Of a stretch of DNA of 6,422 nucleotides, positions 5,981-6,422 are shown piece after piece. The DNA is from Microbacteriaceae bacterium (GTDB lineage Bacteria; Actinomycetota; Actinomycetes; Actinomycetales; Microbacteriaceae). The notes below the pieces were generated by a model. That model was not told the origin of the DNA and ran no database searches. It was given only the letters and a program-made list of their open reading frames with translations. The translations under genes and the position numbers were made by a program. The first letter of the stretch is position 1, and the number at the start of each line of letters is the position of its first letter. The stretch lies in contig JALRLI010000057.1 of the NCBI GenBank assembly GCA_023254555.1, forward strand, positions 1-6,422, read 5' to 3'.

Positions 5981-6310
5981 TTGCTTTCCGAGCTGAGCCC
6001 CGAACTGAGAGAGCAGGCGACTGAGGCTCTCAAAGAGGTTTCTGACCCCGAACTGGGGGTGAACATCGTCGATTTAGGCCTCGTTTACGACTTGAACTTC
6101 GACGACGAGAATGATGCGCTCGTGATCAGCATGACGCTCACGAGCGCCGGTTGTCCACTGACCGATGTCATTGAAGACGATATCTCTAAGGCGTTGGACG
6201 GCCTCGTTCGCGCCTTCCGAATCAACTGGGTGTGGATGCCACCATGGGGTCCAGAGAAGATTACTGATGATGGTCGCGACATGATGCGCGCATTGGGTTT
6301 CTCTATCTAG
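5981..6310 (+). CDS. sufT: Fe-S cluster maturation factor SufT (MIP18/DUF59 family)
   Basis: A small cytoplasmic protein that helps maturation of Fe-S proteins, probably as an accessory carrier or adaptor. The 109-residue product has the family core DPELGVNIVDLGLVYDL, the conserved cysteine C58 in TSAGCPLTD, and the C-terminal block FRINWVWMPPWGPEKITDDG. It ends in MMRALGFSI, like actinobacterial homologues. Start choice: TTG at 5981, preceded by GGAG at 5968-5971 and AAAGAG at 5975-5980, four bases after the sufC stop. The frame is open back to a GTG at 5912, which would add 23 residues and a 65-bp overlap with sufC; family proteins usually begin shortly before the helix ending in EALKEV, so the longer form is unlikely. 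Another TTG at 5966 is possible. It is the last gene of the suf unit. Confidence 0.9.
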   Translation: MLSELSPELREQATEALKEVSDPELGVNIVDLGLVYDLNFDDENDALVISMTLTSAGCPLTDVIEDDISKALDGLVRAFRINWVWMPPWGPEKITDDGRDMMRALGFSI

Positions 6311-6311
6311 A

Positions 6312-6355
6312 CTTCCCTGCTCTGTTGCGTCGTAACATTTCTGGGAAGAAATTTT
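6312..6355 (+). terminator. Weak possible terminator after sufT
   Basis: CTTCCC (6312-6317) pairs with GGGAAG (6343-6348). Between them GTTGC-GTC-GTAAC (6324-6336) can form an inner 5-bp hairpin with one G-U pair, and AAATTTT follows (6349-6355). The outer stem is only six pairs and the T tract is short, so this may be an inefficient terminator or just chance pairing. Nothing better is seen between sufT and the next gene. Confidence 0.3.
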
Positions 6356-6362
6356 CCACAAG

Positions 6363-6368
6363 TAATAA
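6363..6368 (+). promoter_or_regulatory. Possible -10 box for the gene starting at 6390
   Basis: TAATAA lies 21 bp before the ATG at 6390, in the short AT-rich gap after sufT. With a start point near 6375 the leader would be about 15 nt. No clear -35 box is seen; TTCTGG at 6339-6344 is a poor match. The near-palindrome GGAAGAAATTTTCC (6344-6357) sits directly upstream, where an operator would be expected. Low confidence, since the gene could also be read through from sufT. Confidence 0.25.
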
Positions 6369-6389
6369 AGCCGGCGTAGCCTAAGAAAC

Positions 6390-6422
6390 ATGGTACAGGG
6401 TTTTAACACCAGATCGATTCAC
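6390..6422 (+). CDS. N-terminus of a probable PLP-dependent transsulfuration enzyme (cut by window edge)
   Basis: Eleven codons are visible: MVQGFNTRSIH. The pattern GFxTRxIH near the N-terminus is typical of the Cys/Met metabolism PLP enzyme family (cystathionine gamma-synthase, cystathionine gamma-lyase, O-acetylhomoserine sulfhydrylase), where AG usually comes next. If so, the product handles sulfur amino acids and lies next to the suf operon, which needs cysteine sulfur. The ribosome binding site is weak (TAAGAA, 3 nt before ATG). Eleven residues cannot distinguish members of the family, and the call could be wrong. Confidence 0.5.
   Translation, partial: MVQGFNTRSIH

Noticed and set aside
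1..6422. Mobile element, CRISPR array, toxin-antitoxin pair, defence system or tRNA/rRNA gene
   Set aside because: Coding density is high with housekeeping genes throughout. No transposase, repeat-spacer pattern, tRNA-like fold or unexplained gene was seen.

Overview
The window looks like ordinary chromosomal DNA of an actinobacterium, most likely from the Microbacteriaceae. Three things suggest this: the neighbourhood tkt / ctaB / ctaA / suf genes is a common actinobacterial arrangement; the suf cluster carries a small Rieske ferredoxin between sufD and sufC; and the protein sequences (for example the RSDTY and VRGF segments of SufB, and the SufT sequence) read like that group. Base composition judged by eye is only about 50% G+C, low for the family. 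That would fit a small-genome aquatic lineage, but the genus assignment is inference from memory and not measured.

Layout. Positions 1-180 (minus) hold the first 60 codons of transketolase (tkt), starting at TTG. An 80-bp divergent region (181-260) separates it from ctaB (261-1190, plus), heme o synthase. ctaA (1192-2076, minus), heme a synthase, is convergent with ctaB, with a single base between the two stop codons. A 225-bp divergent region (2077-2301) separates ctaA from the suf genes and contains the most interesting non-coding signals: a split direct repeat (CGCGCTAG-N4-AGACA, twice, 54 bp apart), a possible sufB promoter overlapping the second copy, and a bulged hairpin over its -10 box. 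Then follow sufB (2302-3720), sufD (3720-4892), a Rieske [2Fe-2S] ferredoxin (4889-5221), sufC (5218-5976) and sufT (5981-6310). They are packed with 1- or 4-base overlaps or, before sufT, a 4-bp gap, so they form one transcription unit. A short gap (6311-6389) with a weak possible terminator leads to the first 11 codons of a gene (6390 onward) that resembles the N-terminus of a PLP-dependent cystathionine/transsulfuration enzyme.

How the genes work together. CtaB farnesylates protoheme to heme o and CtaA oxidises heme o to heme a for the aa3-type cytochrome oxidase. The SufB-SufD-SufC scaffold/ATPase builds Fe-S clusters, SufT helps maturation or delivery, and the Rieske protein may supply electrons. 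Two iron-cofactor pathways thus sit back to back around one shared control region. The suf unit lacks a local sulfur source (no sufS or sufU) and a local repressor (no sufR); these must lie elsewhere if the organism has them.

I see no mobile element, CRISPR array, tRNA, rRNA, phage gene or undescribed multi-gene system. The findings concern operon composition and regulatory sequence.
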